Positions 53,755 to 63,960 of a stretch of 64,000 bases of DNA are shown here, piece by piece. The DNA is from a virus. Made by a program: the position numbers and the translations under genes. The stretch is taken from positions 1 to 64,000 of IMG/VR virus record IMGVR_UViG_3300028284_000006; one strand, 5' to 3'. Below the pieces are notes generated by a model, which ran no database searches, was not told the DNA's origin, and saw only the letters and a program-made list of their open reading frames with translations. Position 1 is the stretch's first letter. The number at the start of each line of letters is the position of its first letter.

Positions 53755-56697
53755 TTATAAATGAGTTACTCTTATATATCCATGTCCGCTACTAGTATGT
53801 GATCCAGCATTCTTTGTTATTCTAATAGTGTTGGCATCTACATAGCTAACACTCCAGAAACCAGCATTTAAAGAACTTTGATTTATAAGGGTTTGAACTA
53901 AAGTTATATTTGACTGTATTGTACTTCTTTGAAAATACGCTGCTTTAAACATGCACCCATAACTTGTTGAGTAATGCGTCCACCCTGCAAAAACTTCAAA
54001 GGGTTGACCTGATGCACCTATACTCTTTATATCAACGTCAAATGTTAAAGTGGAGTTTCCGTTAGCGGTAAAGCTCTCTCTGTATTCTTTTACACCGTCT
54101 ATCTGCACCCTACCAGTTGTTTGTAAATCACCATCAGTAAATACATTGTTTTCTGCATAAACACCTCCTAGGATATCTAAATCTGAGTTGTGGAAAGTTG
54201 CTAGCGATCCATCATCGTCAATCTCTAAATAAGCACCGTTGTTGTCATCTGTATAATCACCTAGCTTATATACAAGGTCGTTAGGGTCTAAAAGTAATGA
54301 TTCTGAGTTGTTTGCTGACAATATCAAAGGAACACTACCTTGAGCCGCTATAGAAACATCTATCTCACTACCTGAAAGAATACCTGCTGTTCCTACACCT
54401 TCCCATTTTATACTACCTCCTACATGCAACTTATTAGTCGGATCAGTTTCCCCTATACCTACATTACCATTAGTATTAATGGTCATTCGTACTGCAGTAG
54501 TGTCATTATTGTAAAATCTAAGTTTGTTGTCAGCTGAACTAAATTTTATAGCAGCAGCTTGCCCGTATCCAGCTTGCAAATCTCTAAATATTATACCTGA
54601 CTCTGTTTCCGTATCATCAGATATAAATATATAAGGAGCACTACCTTGTACTTCTAGTTTCGCTTGAGGACTAGTCGTCCCGATACCTACGTTACCACTA
54701 GAGATACGCATTCTTTCAGAACCTCCTTCAGTGAACAGCATATCACCTCCTAATGAATCTACACCAATTTCAAAAGTAAGGTCATTATTTTGTCTTATCC
54801 AAGCATAATCGCTTCCAGCTATATCTCCGTTTGAAGCATCAAACCATATCCCAGCGCTTCCGCTACCAGTGCTTCTTAACGCTATTTGATGTGCTCCAGA
54901 GCTACTATCATAAATGTCAAGTTTATAGCTTGGACTAGTCGTTCCGATACCTACACTACCATTAAAAGCAGCAGAAATTAAACCCGCTGGGTTAACGTAA
55001 TAATTAGTATCACCTATATCGTAGAACGCGTGAGATCTTATATCAGCTACATTTATTGTACTATTACCATTTACAATAAGTGGTTTATTGAAATAAAAAT
55101 TAGGTGTATCTGTGTATATATGAGCATAACTACTATTAGCTGGACCAAACTCTATATATCCACTTGGTGTTGTGTGCTTTAATCCACCCCATCCGTTAAC
55201 AGAACCACCTGATATATTATCCCAAGTATGTGAGTGTGCTGCAGTAGCGTATATACCTGCATGGTCACCCCAATCGTATGCCGTATTCCATTCTGTTGAT
55301 GTTCCACCAGTTGCATTTATTACGTTAAAGTTAGAAGTAGCAGATGGATCTGAGTAGTAAGACGTGTTATTGCTATCGTAAGTTATAGGTGTATATGAGC
55401 TACCAGCGACTGATAAATCTTTAACAACGTGAAACTTACCTAGATGATCATAATAATGAGGCTCTCTTCTACCTGAAGGATAACCTCCCCATATCTCCAT
55501 ACCATACAAGTTAATAGATCTCCATGCGTGATCCCCAGTAGACCACGTAGGAGTAAATTCTATTCTTACAGTTTTATGGTGACCTGTAGAAGTTGTAATG
55601 GTCTCATGCCAAGGTATAGTGTCAAAAGGAAGGTACAAGTGACCAGGCCACGAACTAACTGTAGCGCTAGAGCTAGTATGTTGATGCCACGAGGCGTTAG
55701 ATTGATTATACTTCCATACATGAACCTGCGTATTATGACTATTACTAGACCAATAAGCATACATAGCGTTAGCATAATGATAATTGTTTCCAACAAACTC
55801 TACTCTAAATTTATAAGCCCCGCTAGGTATTACAACGTTTGAGTTTTTTGTTCTTAAAAATCTACGTTTATCGTCATCAGAGTACGTGGTTATTTCTACC
55901 CAAGCGCTACTGCTCGTATCTTGCTTCCAAAAAGTTAAATCAGATAAATCATCGTAGTTGTTAGCTAAAGTGGTCTTAGGTACAAACTGATTATCAAACA
56001 AAGCCATTTCACTGACAGTAGGTGAACCTAGGTTGTTTCTAGGTATTCCTGAAGCTGCTTGAGTAAATGTGTTTCCTTGAATGTCTGCGTTTACGTCTAG
56101 ATTACCTGAAAGAACACCACCTGTTAAAGGTAGGTAATTGTGTCCATGTGAAGCTAAAGCAAAAGCAGAAGCATGGTTACCGTCAACAGTATCAGCGTCT
56201 AGTCCAGAACCTGAACCGTCAGTTTCAGCTGTCCATACTTTATGACCTTTCCAATAAAGAACTCGGTCTGTTCTCATTTCTAAAAACCCTCCGTAATTAC
56301 CACTAATATGAAACGCAATACCTGTTGTCGTGTTATTATAAGACTCAGTCCACAATGCAGCAGTAGTATAATTACCGTTGGTTTGTGATCTTCTGAATCT
56401 ACCTTTAGTTGCTATAAGCTCGTTTAAGTTAGAAGTGCTTGCTCCGTCTATATAATAATTAGTATCATTAATATCATAATATATAGGCGCTTTTATGTTT
56501 ACAGCATTCTGTATACTGTTATAAAAATAAAAGTTTTCTCTATCGGTCTCCATATGAAGATGCGAGCTATTCGCTGCACCTATTCTAAACCACCCATGCT
56601 GATTTTGACCTACAAATCTTTCGTTGTCACTTGCGTATAACACAGGGTAATTTTGATGCCCTGAATGTAATTTTAATTTATCTATTCTAAATCCCAT
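53755..56697 (-). CDS. tail fibre protein, 980 aa
   Basis: Starts MGFRIDKLKLHSGHQNYPVL. Contains repeats YYDINDTNYYIDGASTSNLN, TYDSNNTSYYSDPSATSNFN and FYDIGDTNYYVNPAGL, then VGIGTTSPSYKLDIYD- and VGIGTTSPQAKLEV-type repeats, and a C-terminal TFDVDIKSIGAS...GYIRVTHL. Repeated beta-strand units indicate a long trimeric fibre. Shares repeats with the two larger fibre genes upstream (1-2 bp spacings), which suggests duplication and exchange. No peptidase or enzymatic motif seen. Confidence 0.87.
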   Translation of the reverse strand: MGFRIDKLKLHSGHQNYPVLYASDNERFVGQNQHGWFRIGAANSSHLHMETDRENFYFYNSIQNAVNIKAPIYYDINDTNYYIDGASTSNLNELIATKGRFRRSQTNGNYTTAALWTESYNNTTTGIAFHISGNYGGFLEMRTDRVLYWKGHKVWTAETDGSGSGLDADTVDGNHASAFALASHGHNYLPLTGGVLSGNLDVNADIQGNTFTQAASGIPRNNLGSPTVSEMALFDNQFVPKTTLANNYDDLSDLTFWKQDTSSSAWVEITTYSDDDKRRFLRTKNSNVVIPSGAYKFRVEFVGNNYHYANAMYAYWSSNSHNTQVHVWKYNQSNASWHQHTSSSATVSSWPGHLYLPFDTIPWHETITTSTGHHKTVRIEFTPTWSTGDHAWRSINLYGMEIWGGYPSGRREPHYYDHLGKFHVVKDLSVAGSSYTPITYDSNNTSYYSDPSATSNFNVINATGGTSTEWNTAYDWGDHAGIYATAAHSHTWDNISGGSVNGWGGLKHTTPSGYIEFGPANSSYAHIYTDTPNFYFNKPLIVNGNSTINVADIRSHAFYDIGDTNYYVNPAGLISAAFNGSVGIGTTSPSYKLDIYDSSSGAHQIALRSTGSGSAGIWFDASNGDIAGSDYAWIRQNNDLTFEIGVDSLGGDMLFTEGGSERMRISSGNVGIGTTSPQAKLEVQGSAPYIFISDDTETESGIIFRDLQAGYGQAAAIKFSSADNKLRFYNNDTTAVRMTINTNGNVGIGETDPTNKLHVGGSIKWEGVGTAGILSGSEIDVSIAAQGSVPLILSANNSESLLLDPNDLVYKLGDYTDDNNGAYLEIDDDGSLATFHNSDLDILGGVYAENNVFTDGDLQTTGRVQIDGVKEYRESFTANGNSTLTFDVDIKSIGASGQPFEVFAGWTHYSTSYGCMFKAAYFQRSTIQSNITLVQTLINQSSLNAGFWSVSYVDANTIRITKNAGSHTSSGHGYIRVTHL

Positions 56698-59600
56698 ATT
56701 ATATAAGTCTTCTAAATTTAAAAGTGTATGTTGCCGCTGTAGATTCTATAGCGCTTGATTTTATCTGAAATTTTAAGTGAGTCCCCACTGAACTAGGTTG
56801 ATGCAAAGTCCTAAAAGAAAATTCTTGATTTGGAGCATGTCCTGCCCTGTGCATGTGTATCTCATCCGCACTTGTATCATTCGTGCTACCGCTACCGAAC
56901 CAAGACATCATGCCTGAGTATCTAACATCATAGCTACCATGAGTAGAGTTGTTTATATGGCACTGAACAGAATAAGTACCATTTGCTAAGTCATTATAGT
57001 TTATCCCAGTATCCATCCAGTCTGTTGTTGTAGGTGTAAGGCTTAAAGCAAAAGTTTTAACCTGGTCAACATCAGTACCTTCTGTCATTGTTAAACCTTG
57101 ATGTTCAACATTGCCAGATACTGTTACACTAGAGGCTGTTACTAAGTTTAAGTTTGAAGTACTCGATGGGTTTACGAAATAACTAGTATCGTCACTATCG
57201 TAGAATATGGGTGCTCTAGAAGATCCTGGGGATAATGTATAAGAGTTATAAACATAAAACTCAGGATTATTGTCGCAGCGAAATTCTATCGGACTTGTGC
57301 CCGTTTGAGTTCTAACCGCCCACATACCATCACTGTCTAATAAACCGAATCCGCCGCCATCTGCATACAAGAAACCTTTCTGAGTGCCAGCTGCATTCCT
57401 AATTCTAATACCACCTGCGTTGGAGTCTCCGTATTTAAAGTTTAAATAGCTATCGTTACCATCATCGTAAAACCTAACGTTATCGTGGAAGTGTAATTGA
57501 GATACGTAATCAATTGTAGCATTGTTCATATCGATCGAGCCACCCATTTTAAGTCTATAACCACCTGATGTGTTAGCAGCTGTACCTATACCCAAATAGC
57601 TAATTTGAGAAGTGTTGTATATTGAGTTAGCTGTTGGATTTACATAATAATTGGTATCATTAGAATCGTAGAATATAGGTGCTCTTAATGATGTTGTAGC
57701 TTGAACATTACCACCTGTATCAACCGTTAATCTAGTGTTGTTATTTGTTATGAACTCCAAGTTATGGTTGGATTCCATACCAAACTTAGCAGAGTTTTGA
57801 CCTGTATGAGCGTACCAAACACTTAACATATCGTCGGCATCTTGCCCAACTGTTATCTTGGCATGAACGTTATCTACTACATTTAACCTTGCTCCCCAAT
57901 TCCCAGAATTAGGTTTATATTGCGAGCTATCACCTATTGTAACGTGTTGTCTAAATACACCAGAATAATCCGTGGCTGCTGGATTAACATAATAATTGGT
58001 GTTATCTGAGTCGTAAAAAATAGTTGCTCTAACTTGATTAGCATAAAGTATACCTGAGCTAGTCATATTAGCGTTATAAGTACCTGCTCCGTTACCAAAC
58101 TTTACACCACCTGTACCTGCATAGAAGTTTAAATATATAGAACTTGTACTATCAGCAGCGTCTAAATGCAAGTTACCATCAGTTGTAACAACACTTGCCA
58201 TCTCTGTACCGGTTGCTGTGTGCCCATTTCCACCGATTCTTAATGAAGACCCCCATGTAGTGTTTGGTCCAAAAGTAATGTGGTTACCGGCTCCTGTTGT
58301 TAAATTACCTGTAAAAGAATCATTAGCGTCACTTCTTAAAAACTGAGTGCTGTTTAAACCATCTAGCAGGTTTGCATTGCTTGAGTTAGCGTTAGACGTA
58401 ACCCATGCTTGTGTAGCTACTGTGTCCCAGCTAGTTTGCCAGGTACCGCTTTGCTTGCTACGTATATATAACTTGTTGTTATGAAAATCATGAAAGTTTT
58501 GTGTAGCCCAATTACTTGAGTCCCAGTAGTTCGTTGTTAATAGTCCATCAGAAGCACCTGGAGGATCATCTGTCGCTCCGCTGACATCCCAAATAGTCAC
58601 ACTTGTTTCGTTAACTGTATCTGCGTTTGCGTTTAACCTTGAGAATTTTTTGACGTTACCACTAGTTGTTCCTGTTATAGTTGACTGAACCGTTAATCCG
58701 TTTAAGTTAGAAGTACTCGCAGGGTTTACGTAATAGCCAGTATTATTACTGTCGTAGAATATAGGCGCTCTAAAATCAGTAGCACTTTGCCCTGTTCCAG
58801 CTTGCCATGTTTTACCTGTGCCACCGTGGACCGTCCATTTAGTACTGTCACTACCAACAAAAACAAATTCATTAGGATTCGTACTATTACTCCATATATT
58901 TCCAGGTCCTCCAACTCCGTTTGTTCCGTATCTTGCGCCGCTATTACCAGCCCAAAAAAGACCCCAAGTGTTGCCAGCAGCAGTTACCATATAAGAATTA
59001 TAATCCGAGCCTAGTTTAAAAGGAGTGTTGTTCTGTCCATCTCCTGACGTTGAAATTGTACCACTAAATATGGAAGAATTAACTACGTTAAAGTTTGAAG
59101 TACTAGAAGGGTTTACATAATAACCAGTGTTGTCTCTATCGTAAAAACTAGGAGCACGCATATCATTAGCTGCTTGTAAACTAGTATTAGAGTACATGTA
59201 GTTGCCTGTTTCATGGAAATGTACTCCTGCGTCATAGAACAGCCCTGTTCCATTCGCTGGGTGAATCCAGTTATTTACGTATAGATAACCATTACCAGCT
59301 GTTCTAAGCACTACGTTGGCTCCATTTTGGCCTGAGTTAAAACCGTCTAGCTTATCAGCGTCTAAGCCAGAACCTGATCCATCAACTGTTTTAATTGCTG
59401 TTAAAAGTTCTGTTGGTGTTGAATAAACGTTTGCTTCAGCATTAGAAGGAGCGTGCGCTGCTTGTGAATGTGTGTATGCTGTATTCCATTCTGTTGATGT
59501 TCCACCAGTTGCTGTTAAAACACCCGCAACATTTAATCCAGAATTTTCTAAAGTCATCTTGATGGTATGATTACCATCTGTCGCTGATTGACCCCATTTA

Positions 59601-62600
59601 AAAATAGGAACACTACTACCTATTAGATTGTATTGTTGATTCGCTGCTCCAAACAATCTATGCTCTTGAGAACCTGCTTGACCAAATAAGAAGTTGCTAT
59701 TCATACCCCCATCTCCTTCATCTACTCGTAATTGGTATAATTTAGAGATACCTGCTGGATTAACATAATAATTGGTGTTATCTGAGTCGTAAAACCAACT
59801 CGCTCTAGCTTGGTTAGCGTAAAGTATACCCAAACTATTTATTTCTGCGTTAGTACCTGTTGCTCCATTACCGAACTTTACACCTCCTGTTCCTGTGTAG
59901 AAGTTTATGTAAGTAGCATAATTTCCAGCCGCTGCGTCTAAATGCAGGTTACCATCAGTAGTCATTATTTTAGACGTCTTATTAGCTGTGTAACCGTGAA
60001 TCAAAAGTGTTCCTTGATCCGTTGTGTTACTTACACCAAGTTCTAACGCCTTAAATCTACTTGTATTTGCTGGGTTCACATAATAAACAGTGTTGTTGCT
60101 GTCGTAGAATAAAGTCGCTCTAGCGTCTCCATTTACTTCGAAATACCCACCGTAAGTTCTTGTTCTCCAAGTAGTACCGATTCTAACTTCATGCCTATCA
60201 GAATAGCCTAGTATAGAAGAAACAGGTGTTCCGCTAACCCCATTTGCCGCAAAAGCAATTACAGATACATTATTAGCTGGATTAAATAATCTTATGTTTT
60301 CATTGTAACCATTGTAGTTAGTACCATCGTTTATCCAAACAGAACCATTAGATATAGTACCTGTTGAGATTATATTATCAGCTTTCAAATCACCGTCAAC
60401 TACATCGCTTCCAGAGTACTTTACTATTCTAACTCCTTTGTAGCTACCTTCAGCTCCATTAGAGTTTCTTTGCCCAAGCTCCATATACTGAGCATTGTCA
60501 GTTGTTCTTACAGGTAAATGGTAAGTAAAAGACTTAGTCCAATCATCACCGTCATTTCCTGATTGGAAAGTCCATTGCCCTACAGCGTTTCTTAACCAAG
60601 TATGGCCACTGTGCTCTACTACGTCAATGCTGTTTGTAGAATTGTGATATAGTATATCGTGGTTATGCGACGGTAGGGTCGTAATGTAGCTTGTACTATC
60701 AGTCACTACAGTATTCAAACTAGTCATCATTGAAGCATCGAGCATATGCCCACCTACTTCTATTTCATCTGTTGTATATTTTTTACCCATTTACCAAAAA
60801 TTTGAAACTATATTAACCCACGTGTATGTTGTAGCACCTGTCTGCATACTCATATCTACGAAGCTTGTGTTTGATGTTGATCTATATCTAATTGTGCCTA
60901 CATTTGCAGCGGAAGCAGGAGCTGTGTTGTTTGGCATCTGTGCATTAACCGCTGGAACTTTCCACTCTGTACCTGCAGAAACCTTTGTCAGTACTTCTCC
61001 ATTAGAACCTAATGAATTTGTTGAATCATATAACTGATTCTGTAACCTCATGTTACCAGCTACGTGGAGTAGTTGAGATGGAGCAGTAGTTCCGATCCCG
61101 ACTTTACCGTTAGGCACAGTAACATTACCAGATGCCTTAACGTTTAAAGATAGGCTGTTAGCAGTCGCTGCATTACCTACAGCTGTATCAGTGTTAGAAG
61201 CGTTTGTGATAGTTGTAACAAGGTGCCCATTATTATTGGTGTCTCTTAAAGTGTTAGATATTACTCTTGTTGCTTTAACATTACCGTTCACTTCTAACTT
61301 CTCACTAGGACTAGTCGTCCCAATCCCGACGTTGCCCATGCCGGAACCAGTTACACCTACAATTCGCATAGCTACATTAGCACCGTTATTAACAGTAAAA
61401 TCTATTCCATTATAACCAAGTAATTCTACACCATCTCTATTAGCCGTTCCTATAGCTTTTGCTCTAATACCTGTATTTGTCGGGCCAAATCCATTCCTGA
61501 AACTGATCCCTGCATTGTTAGCAAAACCATCAACTGTTAATTTATTAAAAAAGTAGCCTGTTCCAGCGACACTTAATTTATATGTTCCAGTACTAGTCGT
61601 CCCTATACCGACGTTACCATCAGCGCTAATACGCATTCTTTCTGTAGGGGTATAATTAGCATCAGCAGTTACACCGCTTTGCGCGTAAAATCTAATAACA
61701 CCTTGATCAAGTCTAATTGTTGTAGGAGCAGTAACATCTGACCTCCAACTACCACTGTTGTAATATCTACCTGTACCTATACCAGAGTTTTGACCTTCTA
61801 TATTTTGAACATACAAGCCCATAGAAGAATTATAGTCTTCTATTTTTATACCTGGGAAATATGCGTCTGTTTTTGTTTTTACCGTTAATGGTTCTCCAGG
61901 ACTAGTTGTCCCAATACCGACGTTGCCACTATCAACCAAAGACATCACGGTTTTTGAAGCGTCAGAATCATCAACTGCTTTTTCTGTTGTTTTAAAATCT
62001 ACTCTAGTTCTGGGAAGATTACTTCCTGGATCTGCATAGTAAGATAATCCTACGGCAAAAGTAGAGCCTTTATTATCACTAGTAACAGCTCTGTGAAGTC
62101 TTAACATGTCCACACTTGCGTCATCAGTTCTTGAGGTCGCTGCTATGCCATATATATCTAAAGTCGAGTTATTGCTTAACGTACCGCTTGTAGCTTTAGG
62201 ACCATCAGCTACAACTAATTTAACGCCAGGACTAGTCGTACCTATACCTACTTTACCGCCTTCTTTTATAGTTACATTTGTGCTGTTATTAGTTCCAAAT
62301 ATTAAACTCTCCGCTGCGTCAGCCTTTATCCAGTTTTTGTTATTTCCTGCGTTATCAAAAAATAAAGAAGCTGTACCTGTAGTTGCTTTGTTTAAAGTTA
62401 AACTAGGAGAACCTGTACCATCTCCAATTTCTAGCTCAGTTCCAGGGTTAGTCGTCCCGATACCTACGTTACCTGAAAAACTTGCGTCAAAATTAATTCT
62501 TATAGGGGTTGATTCTGAAGACGTGTTTCTATATAAATCAATTAAAGAATTATCCGCAATATTGATTCCATCAAAAAAAGATCTAAATGATAAAACATTG

Positions 62601-63960
62601 TTGTTTGAATCAAATCTAATACCTGCTCCATACCTATAAGTAAGTGGCCCAGAACTCGAATCGCCAAATATTATTTCAGAAGATTTAGCTAAAGAATTAG
62701 CGCCATATAACAAAATTCTCTGTGTACCAGCACCATTACCTACTTGTAATTGAGCTTCAGGACTAGTCGTACCTATACCTACTTTACCTCCAGATGTAAT
62801 ACGCATGTACTCAATAGCTGAATCATTACCGCTAAAAACTATAGGAGCACCGCTAGTGCTATGTTGAGCATCTATACGTAAATAATTTCCTGTGCTATCC
62901 CAAGATATGTTAGCGCTTGAATTATGCCAATCTCCAATTAATATAGTTGGATTAGATCCTTCTCCACCAGATATATTAACGCCATAGTATTCTCCAGTTC
63001 CTGCATTTACAGCAAAGTTGCCTACTACGTGAAGTTTCCTTAAAGGATCTGTAGCGTTAATACCTACATTCCCGTTTCCTAGAATAGTTACTTTACTATC
63101 GGATAAAGTAGCGTCTGCATTAGTAGTAGTGTTATTATTTAGAATATGAAGTTTTCCGGTTCCGTAGCTAGTTACTCTCTCTAATACAATACCTGCTTTT
63201 ACAGCTCCATTTTGTGCAATATAACCTGATAGGCCTATACCTGTAAAATTACCTATTGCATTTGCTTTACCTGCTACTATTGGAAATTCATCTGTACCGT
63301 TTCCTTCTGCTGTAGTTGAGTAACTTGTTAACTTGTAGCTTGGACTAATCGTCCCGATCCCGACGTTGCCACTTCCATCTATATTTATGTTAGCAGTAGA
63401 AACACCTTGTGTTCTACCAAAAGACCCCTTACCACCTTCTGCTGAAATGTAAACACCAGTGTCATTATCAGCTACAAGTAAGCTTGCTCTATTGACTCTG
63501 GCTTTTACGTATAAACCAACTTCTGCTCCACCTTCTTGAAAAATAGATGTTGTACCTGTTAGTCCTGATGTGTTTTCCCCTACCTGCAACTTAGCACCAG
63601 GAGTAGTCGTACCAATACCGACGTTACCGTTATTGTTTGCATAATATACCGTATCTAATACATTGTTTTGCCAATGCATTGCTTGTCCTGAAAATATCTG
63701 TTTAAACACAGCATTACCAGTTCTTGTGTATGATATTGTAAAGTCATCACCTGAATCTGAAGCAAATTGAAAATCTCCTCCTTGAGGCTGTGAGTTAGCG
63801 CCTAGTCTGAAGTCAATTGTGCTTGGAGATTGTATTTCTGTTTTACTACCTGTGTATCTTATGTAATGGTCGTTATCACCATTTTTATACAAATATTGAT
63901 TTAATCCAATATTACCGTCTACATCTAACTTATGATCAGGAGTAGTCGTACCGATACCTA
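54430..63960. repeat. dispersed fibre repeats (NVGIGTTSP and FYDSNNTxYYVNP DNA modules)
   Basis: The plus strand shows the module GACTAGTCGTNCCNATACC and close variants at, for example, 54669, 54921, 61309, 61590, 62229, 62760, 63598 and 63940; a further variant is at 208. All code in reverse for VGIGTTSP. A second set near 57160, 57640, 57980, 58715, 59100, 59760 and 60070 encodes FYDSNNTxYYVNP. Similarity at synonymous positions implies gene conversion or recent expansion. Confidence 0.8.
56699..60790 (-). CDS. tail fibre protein, 1363 aa
   Basis: Starts MGKKYTTDEIEVGGHMLDAS. Seven copies of the ~20-residue unit FYDS(N/D)NTxYYVNPxxTSxL, spaced at 70-200 residues, each followed by a variable insert with LHLDAA, FYTGTGGVKFGNGA or similar beta motifs. 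The C-terminus (TAATYTFKFRRLI) resembles a tip. The unit marks module boundaries, as in other marine flavophage fibres. Probably a shaft or tip for host attachment; receptor unknown. Confidence 0.87.
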   Translation of the reverse strand: MGKKYTTDEIEVGGHMLDASMMTSLNTVVTDSTSYITTLPSHNHDILYHNSTNSIDVVEHSGHTWLRNAVGQWTFQSGNDGDDWTKSFTYHLPVRTTDNAQYMELGQRNSNGAEGSYKGVRIVKYSGSDVVDGDLKADNIISTGTISNGSVWINDGTNYNGYNENIRLFNPANNVSVIAFAANGVSGTPVSSILGYSDRHEVRIGTTWRTRTYGGYFEVNGDARATLFYDSNNTVYYVNPANTSRFKALELGVSNTTDQGTLLIHGYTANKTSKIMTTDGNLHLDAAAGNYATYINFYTGTGGVKFGNGATGTNAEINSLGILYANQARASWFYDSDNTNYYVNPAGISKLYQLRVDEGDGGMNSNFLFGQAGSQEHRLFGAANQQYNLIGSSVPIFKWGQSATDGNHTIKMTLENSGLNVAGVLTATGGTSTEWNTAYTHSQAAHAPSNAEANVYSTPTELLTAIKTVDGSGSGLDADKLDGFNSGQNGANVVLRTAGNGYLYVNNWIHPANGTGLFYDAGVHFHETGNYMYSNTSLQAANDMRAPSFYDRDNTGYYVNPSSTSNFNVVNSSIFSGTISTSGDGQNNTPFKLGSDYNSYMVTAAGNTWGLFWAGNSGARYGTNGVGGPGNIWSNSTNPNEFVFVGSDSTKWTVHGGTGKTWQAGTGQSATDFRAPIFYDSNNTGYYVNPASTSNLNGLTVQSTITGTTSGNVKKFSRLNANADTVNETSVTIWDVSGATDDPPGASDGLLTTNYWDSSNWATQNFHDFHNNKLYIRSKQSGTWQTSWDTVATQAWVTSNANSSNANLLDGLNSTQFLRSDANDSFTGNLTTGAGNHITFGPNTTWGSSLRIGGNGHTATGTEMASVVTTDGNLHLDAADSTSSIYLNFYAGTGGVKFGNGAGTYNANMTSSGILYANQVRATIFYDSDNTNYYVNPAATDYSGVFRQHVTIGDSSQYKPNSGNWGARLNVVDNVHAKITVGQDADDMLSVWYAHTGQNSAKFGMESNHNLEFITNNNTRLTVDTGGNVQATTSLRAPIFYDSNDTNYYVNPTANSIYNTSQISYLGIGTAANTSGGYRLKMGGSIDMNNATIDYVSQLHFHDNVRFYDDGNDSYLNFKYGDSNAGGIRIRNAAGTQKGFLYADGGGFGLLDSDGMWAVRTQTGTSPIEFRCDNNPEFYVYNSYTLSPGSSRAPIFYDSDDTSYFVNPSSTSNLNLVTASSVTVSGNVEHQGLTMTEGTDVDQVKTFALSLTPTTTDWMDTGINYNDLANGTYSVQCHINNSTHGSYDVRYSGMMSWFGSGSTNDTSADEIHMHRAGHAPNQEFSFRTLHQPSSVGTHLKFQIKSSAIESTAATYTFKFRRLI

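Noticed and set aside
60791-63900. Repeats in the fibre genes as a CRISPR array
   Set aside because: Spacing is irregular and the repeats are coding units for VGIGTTSP. There are no cas genes.
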